Of a stretch of 64,000 nt of DNA, positions 35,672 to 44,488 are shown in pieces. Location of the stretch: positions 1,488,001 through 1,552,000 of the forward strand of contig NZ_FSRT01000001.1 in assembly GCF_900143015.1 (NCBI RefSeq). The letters are read 5' to 3'. Below the pieces are notes generated by a model, which was not told the DNA's origin, did not search any database, and saw only the letters and a program-made list of their open reading frames with translations. Numbering within the stretch: the first letter of the stretch is position 1; every line of letters starts with the position of its first letter. The position numbers and the translations under genes are program-made. The stretch is from Fibrobacter sp. UWB11. Its GTDB lineage: Bacteria; Fibrobacterota; Fibrobacteria; Fibrobacterales; Fibrobacteraceae.

Positions 35672-37132
35672 CTAGGCTTCCAGCATATAACGGATATCCT
35701 GAATGCGCCTTGCGAGCGACGCATCCTTTTCCATCTGCTTTTTTAGGGAATTTATGGCGGCGATTACAGTGGCATAGTCCCTGCAGAACATCGCGCCGAT
35801 ATTCTGGAGAGAATCGGTCGTGAGTTCGCGGCAAAGGAACATAGCCACCTTGCGGGGCATAGAAATCGCAGCAGACTGTCGCTTGGACGAGAGTTCGCAA
35901 ACTTCAACGCGGTATTCCAACGCTACAGCCTCAATAATGTTCTTGGACGTAAGTTCCACATGGCCACCATGTTCCGATGGAGCCACAAGACGCTTGACGC
36001 TATTCAAGTTCAAATCAGCCTTGCAGAACATGTTCATAGCGCCAAGGAAGTTCAAAAGACCTTCAATCAAGCGCACATTCTTGCGAGGCGGCATCGAAAG
36101 GTAACGGCAAATTTCTTCACGGTCAGCCTTTGCAAACGGCAAGTCTTCGGATTTCTTGCTAATCAAGTGCATGCGAGTGAGCAAATCCGGTTCATCAAGG
36201 CCCACAGCAACACAGGATTCAAGCGGAGTAAGGAGTTTCTTGGAAATGCTCGGAATCGAGGATCTCGAAGAGTTGCGTTCGTTATCCGTATCGACAACCT
36301 TGAACTTAGACGGATGGCGGTCGCAAGAAATCACCACCTGCTTGCCTTCGGCGCGCAAATGCCTAATCAAAATGGCAAGGCGTTCCTGCGTCCACAAGCC
36401 CTTTTCCAAAAGTTGAACGTCATCAAGCAACAGAATATCGCAAAGCTCATAACGTTCACGGAACTTCTGGGCAAGTTCACGTACATTGCCCGTCTTATTG
36501 TGAAGAGCCGATGCCATTGCAGTCGCATCACGCAAAAAATCGTATGCATGGCAATAGACGATCGAATAATCAGGATGGTTCTTCTGGATTTTTGCAGCAA
36601 TGGATTGCAACAAATGAGTCTTGCCCAAGCCGCTTTCGCCATAAACAAACAGCGGATTCAACGACGGGTCGCCCGGATTTTCGGCCACAGCCTGGCATGC
36701 GCGGAAAGCCGTGGAATTGCACTCCCCTTCGACAAAGTTTTCAAAAGTATAGCGTGCATAAAGCGATAAAGCCTGTTTCGGACGCTTTACCGGTTTCGGA
36801 GCTTGTACAACCTTCGGGATAACCGGCACCGTGAGCTTGATTTCGGGAATCGGGTCCGAAGGAGCAATCTGACGGATGCGATAATCAACAAATTCACTAC
36901 CAAATACAGCCGTAAAGGACTTGCGCAATAAATCGCCATAATGGGAATTCACCCAGTTCTCGCGAAGCTCGTCAGGAACAGTAAGCAAGGCATAGCCATT
37001 GCACATTCCCTCATAACCAAGAGCGTCAAGAATTACGGCACCAAAAAAGTCCTTGCATTCCGAACGCACGCGGTCGAGCACCTGTTGCCAGGGCGACTCT
37101 GCAATATCCAACAAAGAAACAGTATTATCCAC
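35672..37132 (-). CDS. dnaA: DnaA-like replication initiator, divergent
   Basis: A 486-residue protein with DnaA layout: domain I (about 1-85), a linker, AAA+ domain with Walker A GESGLGKTH (165-173) and Walker B ILLLDDVQ (233-240), sensor II region KNVRLIEG, and a C-terminal helix-turn-helix (about 395-486). Two conserved features differ. The DNA-contact signature usually written GGRDHTTV reads FCRDYATV (449-456), and the arginine-finger SRF segment appears as LTPLE after a 15-20-residue Ser/Arg insertion (about 282-297). It may be the chromosomal initiator of this lineage or a paralogue. Genes on both sides lie on the same strand, with no dnaN nearby. Confidence 0.85.
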   Translation of the reverse strand: MDNTVSLLDIAESPWQQVLDRVRSECKDFFGAVILDALGYEGMCNGYALLTVPDELRENWVNSHYGDLLRKSFTAVFGSEFVDYRIRQIAPSDPIPEIKLTVPVIPKVVQAPKPVKRPKQALSLYARYTFENFVEGECNSTAFRACQAVAENPGDPSLNPLFVYGESGLGKTHLLQSIAAKIQKNHPDYSIVYCHAYDFLRDATAMASALHNKTGNVRELAQKFRERYELCDILLLDDVQLLEKGLWTQERLAILIRHLRAEGKQVVISCDRHPSKFKVVDTDNERNSSRSSIPSISKKLLTPLESCVAVGLDEPDLLTRMHLISKKSEDLPFAKADREEICRYLSMPPRKNVRLIEGLLNFLGAMNMFCKADLNLNSVKRLVAPSEHGGHVELTSKNIIEAVALEYRVEVCELSSKRQSAAISMPRKVAMFLCRELTTDSLQNIGAMFCRDYATVIAAINSLKKQMEKDASLARRIQDIRYMLEA

Positions 37133-37140
37133 GATCTAAA

Positions 37141-37564
37141 AAACCAATCAAGAGTATAAAAGAGCAAGCAAAAAATAAGAAAGGAAAATTGAAGAACAAG
37201 CAACCAAACGAAAAAAATTTTTTATTGTCCGTTTTTTGTTCAAAAACGGCAATTTTTTTTTGAAAACACTTTTTATCCGACTTTTTCCAGTTTACACCAC
37301 CCTTACGAACGTATGTGTAACAAAATTATCACTTACTATTAGCACAAGTTATCAACAGGTATTTTTTCAAACATCCCTTGACAAGATTTTTCTTACTTTA
37401 AGCATACAAAATATTATACAAATGGCGAAATTCGTTCAAAAACGCCATTTTTTTGTCATAAGAAAAATGTAACTTGATGAAAATCAACAAGTTACATGCA
37501 CAGTTTGTTACCACAAATGGAAGCCTAGACCCACTGCAAAAACATGGTGAGAGAACATTACAAC
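37141..37564. other. AT-rich region upstream of dnaA with repeats
   Basis: No gene is seen in these 424 bp. They contain two direct repeats of about 24 bp (37237-37260 and 37432-37455, core GTTCAAAAACG), a DnaA-box-like TTATCAACA at 37349-37357, TTATCCGA at 37272-37279, and a perfect 10-bp inverted repeat at 37467-37497. It probably holds the dnaA promoter; an origin is possible but not shown. Confidence 0.6.
37467..37497. repeat. Perfect inverted repeat upstream of dnaA
   Basis: Arms ATGTAACTTG and CAAGTTACAT separated by 11 nt; an alternative inner pairing TTGAT/ATCAA is also possible. It could be an operator or an RNA hairpin. Confidence 0.8.
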
Positions 37565-38038
37565 TTACGGATTCTGCGGAGGCGGAGGATTATTATTTTG
37601 TCCGTTATTTTCACCAAGCTTTTCTTGCAAGTGGTCAATCCGGTCTTCAAGTAATTTCTCGATTTCAGGAAGCAAGCGGTCCTTCACGCGATCAAGATAC
37701 AAGCATTGCAGTTGAATCATGCGGTTACGATGGCGGCCTGCAAATTCCTGAATCCAGTGGCTTACGGCCTGCTGGCGATCCTGAATCTTGTCATGCAAAG
37801 AACGCTGGATGAAAGTTCTCTGGACTTCCATATAGCGCTGCATATTGAACGGCATGCGGTAAGTACGAATAAACTGTTTTAGCAACACCAGCAAGCAAAG
37901 ATGATCATTGCATTGATGATCACGAATGAACAGCTTCAATTCTTCCAGATGCTTCTGGAAGAATGGGACAATCGCTTTATCATCAATCTGATAAAGTTCA
38001 AGTTCATCCTGTTCTTTTGTCGCTTTATCGACAGCCAT
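37565..38038 (-). CDS. Hypothetical helical protein with Pro-rich tail
   Basis: Not recognised. The 157 residues are charged and helical (LEELKLFIRDHQ, RYMEVQRTFIQRSLHDKIQDR, LDRVKDRLLPEIEKLLEDR) and end in an Asn/Pro tail (NNNPPPPQNP). There is no signal peptide or membrane segment. A TAGATTTG element lies 4 nt before the ATG, with no visible ribosome-binding site, so the mRNA may be leaderless. Confidence 0.75.
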   Translation of the reverse strand: MAVDKATKEQDELELYQIDDKAIVPFFQKHLEELKLFIRDHQCNDHLCLLVLLKQFIRTYRMPFNMQRYMEVQRTFIQRSLHDKIQDRQQAVSHWIQEFAGRHRNRMIQLQCLYLDRVKDRLLPEIEKLLEDRIDHLQEKLGENNGQNNNPPPPQNP

Positions 38039-38042
38039 ATTC

Positions 38043-38050
38043 CAAATCTA
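38043..38050 (-). promoter_or_regulatory. TAGATTTG -7-like element abutting the start codon at 38038
   Basis: Minus-strand TAGATTTG, an exact TAnnTTTG match, ending 4 nt before the ATG. If it is a -7 element the transcript would begin at or near the start codon. Confidence 0.45.
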
Positions 38051-38065
38051 TTTTTTTACCGTTTC

Positions 38066-39355
38066 CTACACTTTTGCATGTTTCACAAGAAAGCTGAATT
38101 TGGCGTTTTTTTCGTTATTTAAGGTACTTTTTCCCAAAAAAACGCGTCCTTCAGTTCCCGGATTCAACCTATCTGCGGCAGCGCCGCGGAAATCTAGCAT
38201 TTCTTCAACTTCGCACTTTTGCATGCCATCGGGCGTCATCAATTCCAACGTATCGTCCATGGAGAACGGATTTTTCACGTTCACAAGGCATGCACCCGTA
38301 GCTTCATCAAAGTCCTTCACCTGAGCCGCCACGCAGCCACCTTCTGCATCCACATGCGTTGCTTCGTAATTCTGCGGCAAAGGACCACGCAAGAATCCCG
38401 GCATAAAGCCACGCCCATCGACAAATCGAATCGCACGACGGCTTTCTTCGGGCACTGGATTTCCGGCAGCCACAGCATCAATTGCCATACGATAAGCGCG
38501 CACCACCTGGCTCAAGTAATACACAGAACGCGTACGGCCTTCGATTTTGAAGGAATCAAGGCCACCCGCCACGAGTTCAGGAATCACATCCAAGGCGCAA
38601 AGGTCACGGCTACTCATAAAGTAGGTGCCCCATGTATCTTCATCGAGCGCAATCGGATCGAGTTCCGGGCGGTCAGTGCGCTGCAGAGCAAACGAGCCTT
38701 CGTGTTCGCGATAGTCCTCAACCTGAGGACCGGAATTCGCATACAAGCGATACGGCATGCGGCAACTGTTATCGCAGGCGCCCTGGTTCGCATCGCGGTG
38801 CGTCACCCAATTCGAAAGCATACAACGTCCAGACATAGCCATGCAAACAGCACCATGAACGAACACTTCAAGTTCAAGGTCCGGGACTTGTTTCTTTATC
38901 TCTAAAATTTCAGACAAGCGAAGCTCACGGCTCAAAATAATTCGACGAACACCTAAGTTTTTCCAAAACGAAGCGGCTAAGTAGTTAGTCGTATTTGCCT
39001 GCACGGACAAATGAACTTCCGTTTCGGGATGTTCCTTCAAAAGCCAGCCTACAAAGCCCGGATCAGCCACAATCAAGGCATCTGGTTTGAGTTCCAAAGC
39101 CGCATTCAAAGCCTTTTGGAAAGATTCCACCTTAACATTTCGCGGAATCACATTACTCGTGAGATAGAACTTTTTACCATGTTCATGCGCATAAGCAATG
39201 CCTTCAGCAAGGTCATCAAGATTCTTGAAGCCGTTTTCGCGAGCTCGCAACGAGAACGCCGGTTGCCCCGCATATACAGCATCTGCACCATAAGCAAATG
39301 CATACTTCATTCGTACAAGGTCACCCGCAGGTGCTAAAAGTTCAGGCTTTTTCAT
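38066..39355 (-). CDS. U32 family peptidase-like protein (TrhP/YegQ type)
   Basis: A 429-residue protein with N terminus ELLAPAGDLVRMKYAFAYGA and the U32 signature EVFVHGAVCMAMSGRCMLS, followed by the Cys-containing NQGACDNSCRMPY. This is the YegQ/TrhP branch, which takes part in prephenate-dependent 5-hydroxylation of uridine 34 in tRNA, rather than a true collagenase. Four conserved Cys fit an iron-sulfur site. Monocistronic or paired with the 157-residue protein downstream. Confidence 0.9.
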   Translation of the reverse strand: MKKPELLAPAGDLVRMKYAFAYGADAVYAGQPAFSLRARENGFKNLDDLAEGIAYAHEHGKKFYLTSNVIPRNVKVESFQKALNAALELKPDALIVADPGFVGWLLKEHPETEVHLSVQANTTNYLAASFWKNLGVRRIILSRELRLSEILEIKKQVPDLELEVFVHGAVCMAMSGRCMLSNWVTHRDANQGACDNSCRMPYRLYANSGPQVEDYREHEGSFALQRTDRPELDPIALDEDTWGTYFMSSRDLCALDVIPELVAGGLDSFKIEGRTRSVYYLSQVVRAYRMAIDAVAAGNPVPEESRRAIRFVDGRGFMPGFLRGPLPQNYEATHVDAEGGCVAAQVKDFDEATGACLVNVKNPFSMDDTLELMTPDGMQKCEVEEMLDFRGAAADRLNPGTEGRVFLGKSTLNNEKNAKFSFLVKHAKV

Positions 39356-39385
39356 TTTTAGGCGTTAGGTATAAGGTTTTAAGTG

Positions 39386-41017
39386 TTAGAATTTGAATCC
39401 GGCTCGAATGTAAGCTTTGCGATCGTCAATAAGCGTGAGTTCTCCCATAAAAGAGAAACGTTGTCCTTCATAACTGATTGCGGGAGTCAAAGAATACTGG
39501 AGTTCCGCACCTTTGAGATAGTGCTTTTTCTTCAAATTATGGGAGCCGGGAGTCGTATCGTTCACGGCACTACCGTAATTCGTTCCTTTCCAGAACCAAG
39601 TCTGACGGACAGACGCAAAGATATGGCCATCCAAACGAGCAAAAAGATTCCAGTCAATCGTACGGCTGTTCGGGCCACCCTGATTTCCGAGCGGATACCC
39701 TAAGTGAGCCATCTGGGCCGTATTCTTTTTAAAATGGGAATAGACATAAGGTTCAACGCGAGCGTATTCAAAGATCGTACCCGCTTCAATCTTATGACCT
39801 TTGTAATAGAAATTATGACCAGCCTGGAAACCCGCCATCCAAGCCCACTTCGCCTCAATATTATCATTGCGAATCAAGCTAATCGGGGAATCCATATCGT
39901 CCAAAAAGAATTCCGTATAAAGACGCACCGTGTTAAACAAACGATAGTTAAAATCAAAAGACAAGGAACCATTGTTGCTATTTTCCGAAAAATTACCCTT
40001 TTCCATAAACAACGGTGCTGTCGGTACAAACAACCAGGGTTTCATGTTATCATAAAGAATCGTAAGTTCGCTTATACCAAACGTAGCATTCCCTACGGCA
40101 AGTTCATAGCGGTGGCCAAAGAGGTTTCGTGTATTGTCCTTGTTCGCCATATCAAAGCTGTGGAAAATGCGCAAGTCCGCATAAAAGCTCATCACACGGA
40201 GAGGACCAATCATCAAGTCCAAGCTCATCATGTTGTACGGAACAGCAAACTGGTTTAAAGACAAGTTGTTATAGTAGCCAGGTCCCCAGTGCATTACATC
40301 ACGGCCAAAATCAAGGCGCAACCAGTCATGATTAAACGCGAAGTGCGTGCGATAACGAGCATAGCTTGTGTAATCAGCACCAGACTTTTTCGATTCATTT
40401 TGAATTTCCAAAAATTCGCGGTCATAAGAGCGCGGTTTCTTGGCAGAATGACCTTCGCTGTAAATACGCGCATCCAAAACAAAATCTAAAGAATCGACAA
40501 AACCGCGAACGTAAATGCCACCGTCTATTCCCGGCCAAATCGTATCTCCAAATGTCTTACCATTAGTGCTAATGCCACGATGATCAGTATCATTAATGTA
40601 TTCACCACCACGATAATCAATACCGCCTACAATGCTAGCCGCAATGGCCACACGCGGAATCGAGTTTTCAAGAGTGAGAGCACGAGCTGCACATGCAGAA
40701 TCACCCTTTTCACATTTGTACTGAAGTCCATTTCCCAAAATACCGGCACCGCGTAAATTATCGAAGTACAAAAGCGCGTTGCTTTCTGTCTTTGTGAAAT
40801 TCTTGCGGAAAGTCGTATCCCTGCGCGGGTACGTAAAGTACTGGCGTTCGTTTCCTATGGTCTGTCGATGGTATTCAAACAGCATCGGAGCCGTTTCGAG
40901 AGTCCGCAAATTGAAGGTTCGTTCGGGTTCAATGACCGGAGAAACCGCAAAGGACTCACTCACGCCCGCCCAAAGCAAAGCACAAGACAAAAGGGATAAA
41001 AAGTTCTTAAAAACCAT
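39386..41017 (-). CDS. Wzi-like outer-membrane beta-barrel protein
   Basis: A 543-residue protein with a signal peptide (cleavage near SESFA) and many alternating amphipathic strands ending in aromatic AGFKF, the usual C-terminal signature of outer-membrane barrels. The block DFGRDVMHWGPGYYNNLSL resembles the capsule-assembly Wzi family (GR...WGPG). Wzi anchors capsular polysaccharide in the outer membrane; that role here is inferred. Divergent from the carbohydrate-binding lipoprotein gene at 41202. Confidence 0.8.
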   Translation of the reverse strand: MVFKNFLSLLSCALLWAGVSESFAVSPVIEPERTFNLRTLETAPMLFEYHRQTIGNERQYFTYPRRDTTFRKNFTKTESNALLYFDNLRGAGILGNGLQYKCEKGDSACAARALTLENSIPRVAIAASIVGGIDYRGGEYINDTDHRGISTNGKTFGDTIWPGIDGGIYVRGFVDSLDFVLDARIYSEGHSAKKPRSYDREFLEIQNESKKSGADYTSYARYRTHFAFNHDWLRLDFGRDVMHWGPGYYNNLSLNQFAVPYNMMSLDLMIGPLRVMSFYADLRIFHSFDMANKDNTRNLFGHRYELAVGNATFGISELTILYDNMKPWLFVPTAPLFMEKGNFSENSNNGSLSFDFNYRLFNTVRLYTEFFLDDMDSPISLIRNDNIEAKWAWMAGFQAGHNFYYKGHKIEAGTIFEYARVEPYVYSHFKKNTAQMAHLGYPLGNQGGPNSRTIDWNLFARLDGHIFASVRQTWFWKGTNYGSAVNDTTPGSHNLKKKHYLKGAELQYSLTPAISYEGQRFSFMGELTLIDDRKAYIRAGFKF

Positions 41018-41201
41018 TGCAAAAATTTAGCATTTTCGTTCGCCGGATTCGTCAAAAATGGAAAATTTGAGCACTTTCGTCCCATACGGAACTTTTTGTT
41101 CCGCTTAAAAATTCAATGTCCGTAAAAAAGAACAATTCACATATTTAAAAGCGAATTCATCTAATATAAGTTTTAAGAAAATGTTGAATGGGAGATATTC
41201 T

Positions 41202-43268
41202 ATGAATAAAAAGTTTCTGACCATGGGCTGTATTTCGAGCCTTTCATTAGCAATGTACTCCGGCTGCTCGGACTCGACTTCTGATTTGTACAATCCTGCC
41301 AATCCATTTGGTGAAGTCAATGAAGAAAGTTCCTCTTCTGTAGCAAATGCCGGAGCTGGGGACGAAATTGTCGTTTCTAGCGATTCCGAAAGCGCAACAA
41401 GCAGCGCAACCGCCACCTCGTCTGCAAGTTTGAATTTATCATCCAGCGCTACAATTGCACCGAACAGCAGTGCAACAATTGCTCCAAACAGCAGCGCGAC
41501 TTTAGCATCATCCAGCAGCAACGGCACAAAGCCAAGCACGAATTCCAGCAGTTCTGCAACCCCGACAATACAAAGCTCTTCTAGCACAACAAGCCAGCAG
41601 GTTAACGAAAACACGGGCAACCGCCCTGTAATCACTTACGCCGCAAGTGGCGCCACAGCTACAAATGCAGGCAACTGCGTCACCGTTACAGGCGGTACAG
41701 TTACCATCAAATGCGGTGGCGAATACGATTTTAGCGGAAACTACAGCGGAAACGATGCTCAGATTCTTGTGAACACGGCAAAGACTGATTCTTCCGTTTA
41801 CTTGAACATGAGAGGCCTTACACTCAGCAACACCGCTGACGCCCCGATTTACATCCAGAAGGCAAGCAAGGCTTTCGTGGTCGCCAAAAACGGTACGACC
41901 AACACCTTGAGCGATGGCTCCACCCGCACCAAGACCTACAATTACACTAACGATAACGGTGAAGCAAAAACCGATACGACAGGCGCTTGCATTTACGCCA
42001 AGGACGACCTCACCATCAAAGGCGAAGGTACGCTCGTTGTCAAGGGAAATTACAATAACGGTATCCATACCAGCAACGACTTGAAGGTTAAAAACGGTCT
42101 CATTACGGTCAACGCCAAGAACAATGGTCTCAAGGGTAAAAGCTCCGTTGAAATCAGCGGTGGTACAATCAACATTACCACGACCGAAGGCGATGGCATC
42201 AAGAGCGATACCGAAGATGCAGCCGATTTAGCATCAGGCAAGGGAAGCATTGAAATTACGGGTGGCGAAATCACCATCACTTCTGCATTCGATGGCATCA
42301 CAGCAGCGAACGCAGTAACAGTCGCAAATGGAGAATCGACCTCCCCAACTATCAAGGTTACAGCAGGCGGCGGCCACAGCTGCCTTAGCGATCCCACAAG
42401 CAATACCGGCAGCACAGGCGGCCGCGGCGGCATGGGCGGATTCCCCGGTATGGGCGGCAGTTCCTGCTCTCCGACCGAAAGCATGAAGGGTATCAAGGGC
42501 GATTCGAGCATCACCATCAGCGCAGGCATTATCGATATCAACAGCCGCGATGACGGTCTCCATAGCAGTGGAAACATCACTGTTTCTGGCGGTACAATCA
42601 CAATTGCCACTGACGACGATGGCGTCCATGCCGAAAAAGCTCTCTACGTGAAGGACAACGCGAACATCAGCGTTACCCTCGCCTACGAAGGCATGGAATC
42701 TCCCGACATGCACTTTGAAGGCGGTATTACAAGCGTCATCACCACTGATGACGGTTGGAATGCGGCCGGCGGAACGTCTACGACCACGACCGGTGGCAAC
42801 ACGGGTCGCGGAGGCCCAGGCGGCTTTGGCGGAGGCTTCGGCCCTGGCAGCGGAAGCACCGGCAAGCTCACAGTTACGGGCGGTTACCACTACATTTACG
42901 TTGGCACCGGCGACACAGACGGCGTCGACAGCAATGGAGACATTACGATTTCCGGCGGTGTCATCATCGTGGAATGCCGCATGAACGGTGGCATGGGCGG
43001 TATGGTCGATTCCGACGGAACCACGAACATTTCTTCAAACGCAAAGCTCCTCGGTTTCGGCACGAACAATTCCGAAGAAGGCACGCAGTACAGCGTAAGC
43101 TTCAATACCAATAACTACTACGGCACTTCGTCAATCGCATTCAAGCCGAGTTTTTCCGGAAACAAGATGGTCTCTAGCGTGGGTCAGCCGAGCGCTATCA
43201 GCAGCGTAAGCGGCATGACCAAGACCTGCTTCGGCAACAGTACCGATCGCTGCGTTTATACGAAGTAG
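41202..43268 (+). CDS. Cthe_2159-type carbohydrate-binding lipoprotein
   Basis: About 688 residues from the ATG at 41202, which has GGGAGA placed well upstream; a frame to 41181 lacks this. The lipobox is YSGC. A Ser/Thr/Ala-rich linker (about 35-140) leads into a beta-helix with the Cthe_2159 (PF14262-type) pattern: GACIYAKDDLTIKGEG, NNGIHTSNDL, GDGIKSD, DGLHSSGNI and DGVHAEKALYV, with Asp-rich turns likely to bind calcium. Gly-rich inserts occur near GGRGGMGGFPGMGG and GGPGGFGGGFGPG. Related proteins bind acidic plant polysaccharides such as polygalacturonate. Divergently transcribed from the Wzi-like gene and probably surface exposed. Confidence 0.88.
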   Translation: MNKKFLTMGCISSLSLAMYSGCSDSTSDLYNPANPFGEVNEESSSSVANAGAGDEIVVSSDSESATSSATATSSASLNLSSSATIAPNSSATIAPNSSATLASSSSNGTKPSTNSSSSATPTIQSSSSTTSQQVNENTGNRPVITYAASGATATNAGNCVTVTGGTVTIKCGGEYDFSGNYSGNDAQILVNTAKTDSSVYLNMRGLTLSNTADAPIYIQKASKAFVVAKNGTTNTLSDGSTRTKTYNYTNDNGEAKTDTTGACIYAKDDLTIKGEGTLVVKGNYNNGIHTSNDLKVKNGLITVNAKNNGLKGKSSVEISGGTINITTTEGDGIKSDTEDAADLASGKGSIEITGGEITITSAFDGITAANAVTVANGESTSPTIKVTAGGGHSCLSDPTSNTGSTGGRGGMGGFPGMGGSSCSPTESMKGIKGDSSITISAGIIDINSRDDGLHSSGNITVSGGTITIATDDDGVHAEKALYVKDNANISVTLAYEGMESPDMHFEGGITSVITTDDGWNAAGGTSTTTTGGNTGRGGPGGFGGGFGPGSGSTGKLTVTGGYHYIYVGTGDTDGVDSNGDITISGGVIIVECRMNGGMGGMVDSDGTTNISSNAKLLGFGTNNSEEGTQYSVSFNTNNYYGTSSIAFKPSFSGNKMVSSVGQPSAISSVSGMTKTCFGNSTDRCVYTK

Positions 43269-43313
43269 ACGAAAGAACGGGCCGTTAACCGGCCCTACAG
43301 ACGAAAGATAAAA

Positions 43314-43343
43314 GGCGAGCAATTAAGCTCGCCATTTTTATTT
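43314..43343 (+). terminator. Rho-independent terminator after the carbohydrate-binding lipoprotein
   Basis: Perfect 7-bp stem GGCGAGC / GCTCGCC with an AATTAA loop and an ATTTTTATTT tail. A smaller GGGCC/GGCCC hairpin precedes it at 43279-43295. Confidence 0.9.
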
Positions 43344-43372
43344 CTAATTCCGATTTCCTAATTCCGAATTAA

Positions 43373-44488
43373 TTACATCCAGCCGCGGTCAGACGTACCA
43401 GAAATACCACGAATCTTAAGATCGAAGTCATCACGGTTCGTAGCAGCATTCATAGCCGTTTCAAGCGAGATTTGGTCGTTCTGGTAAAGTTCCAAAAGCG
43501 CCTGGTCGAACGTCTGGCTATGATACTGAATATGGCCTTCAGCAACCGCCTGTTCCACCATGTCAAGCTTATTCTTATCTTCGATATATTCCTTGATGGC
43601 GCCCGTATTCACGAGGATTTCGGCTGCAGGCACTCGCCCATTGCCATCCTTGGTCGGCAAAAGTCTAAGCGAAATAATACCGACCAACACTTCTGCTAGC
43701 AAAAGACGAATTTCATCATGCTGGTGCGGCGGATACATCGAAAGCACACGGTGAATCGTTTCCACGGCGTTCGTCGTATGGATTGTCGCAAACACCATAT
43801 GACCCGTATCGGCTGCAGTCAAAGCAATCTGCATGGTTTCAAGGTCACGAATTTCGCCCACCAGAAGCACGTCCGGGTCCTGACGGAGAGCCGCACGGAG
43901 AGCGTTCGCGTACGAAAGGGTATCCACGCCGATTTCACGCTGCGAGATAATTGCCACGTTGTCCTTGTAAAGGTATTCAATCGGGTCTTCGACAGTAATG
44001 ACGTTCACGGATTCTTTCTGATTGATGTAGTCAATCATGGAAGCAAGCGTCGTCGATTTACCAGAACCGGTCGTACCTGTCACAAGAATAAGCCCGCGCT
44101 TTGTCAAAGACAATTCGCGAATGATTTCGGGCAAATGAAGTTCTTCGAATGCAGGAATAACAGCCTTAATATGACGGATTACAACAGCAATCGTACCACG
44201 CTGGCGGAACACGTTCACACGGAAACGCCCCATATCGCGTGCGCCAACGGCAAAGTCACATTCCTTATTGGCCTCAAAACGCTGCTTTTGGTCGCGATTC
44301 ATGATGTCGTCCAAAAAGGAATCCATCATAGCGGAATCAATACGAACGTCAAAAAGCCTTTGCAAAGTACCGTTAATACGATAAACCGGCGGCACGCCCA
44401 CACGAAGGTGCAAGTCAGACGCCTTGCGGTTCACCATTTCGCGCAAGAGCTGTTCGATGCGAAGTTCAGCCATATTAGCCTTCTCCAA
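43373..44488 (-). CDS. pilT: Type IV pilus retraction ATPase
   Basis: A 371-residue secretion ATPase. N-terminal MAELRIEQLLREMV with KASDLHLRVGVPP, Walker A GTTGSGKSTTL, the Asp box, Walker B LVGEIRDLETMQIAL and the His box TGHMVFATIHTTNA are all present, as is the AIRNLIRE-like retraction motif region in altered form. The size and order fit PilT rather than PilB. It powers pilus retraction and twitching. Its start overlaps the upstream TPR/acidic-repeat gene by 14 nt. No other pil genes are in the window. Confidence 0.94.
   Translation of the reverse strand: MEKANMAELRIEQLLREMVNRKASDLHLRVGVPPVYRINGTLQRLFDVRIDSAMMDSFLDDIMNRDQKQRFEANKECDFAVGARDMGRFRVNVFRQRGTIAVVIRHIKAVIPAFEELHLPEIIRELSLTKRGLILVTGTTGSGKSTTLASMIDYINQKESVNVITVEDPIEYLYKDNVAIISQREIGVDTLSYANALRAALRQDPDVLLVGEIRDLETMQIALTAADTGHMVFATIHTTNAVETIHRVLSMYPPHQHDEIRLLLAEVLVGIISLRLLPTKDGNGRVPAAEILVNTGAIKEYIEDKNKLDMVEQAVAEGHIQYHSQTFDQALLELYQNDQISLETAMNAATNRDDFDLKIRGISGTSDRGWM

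Noticed and set aside
37141-37564. Definite chromosomal origin
   Set aside because: DnaA-box matches are few and imperfect and there is no strand switch; recorded only as a repeat-rich upstream region.
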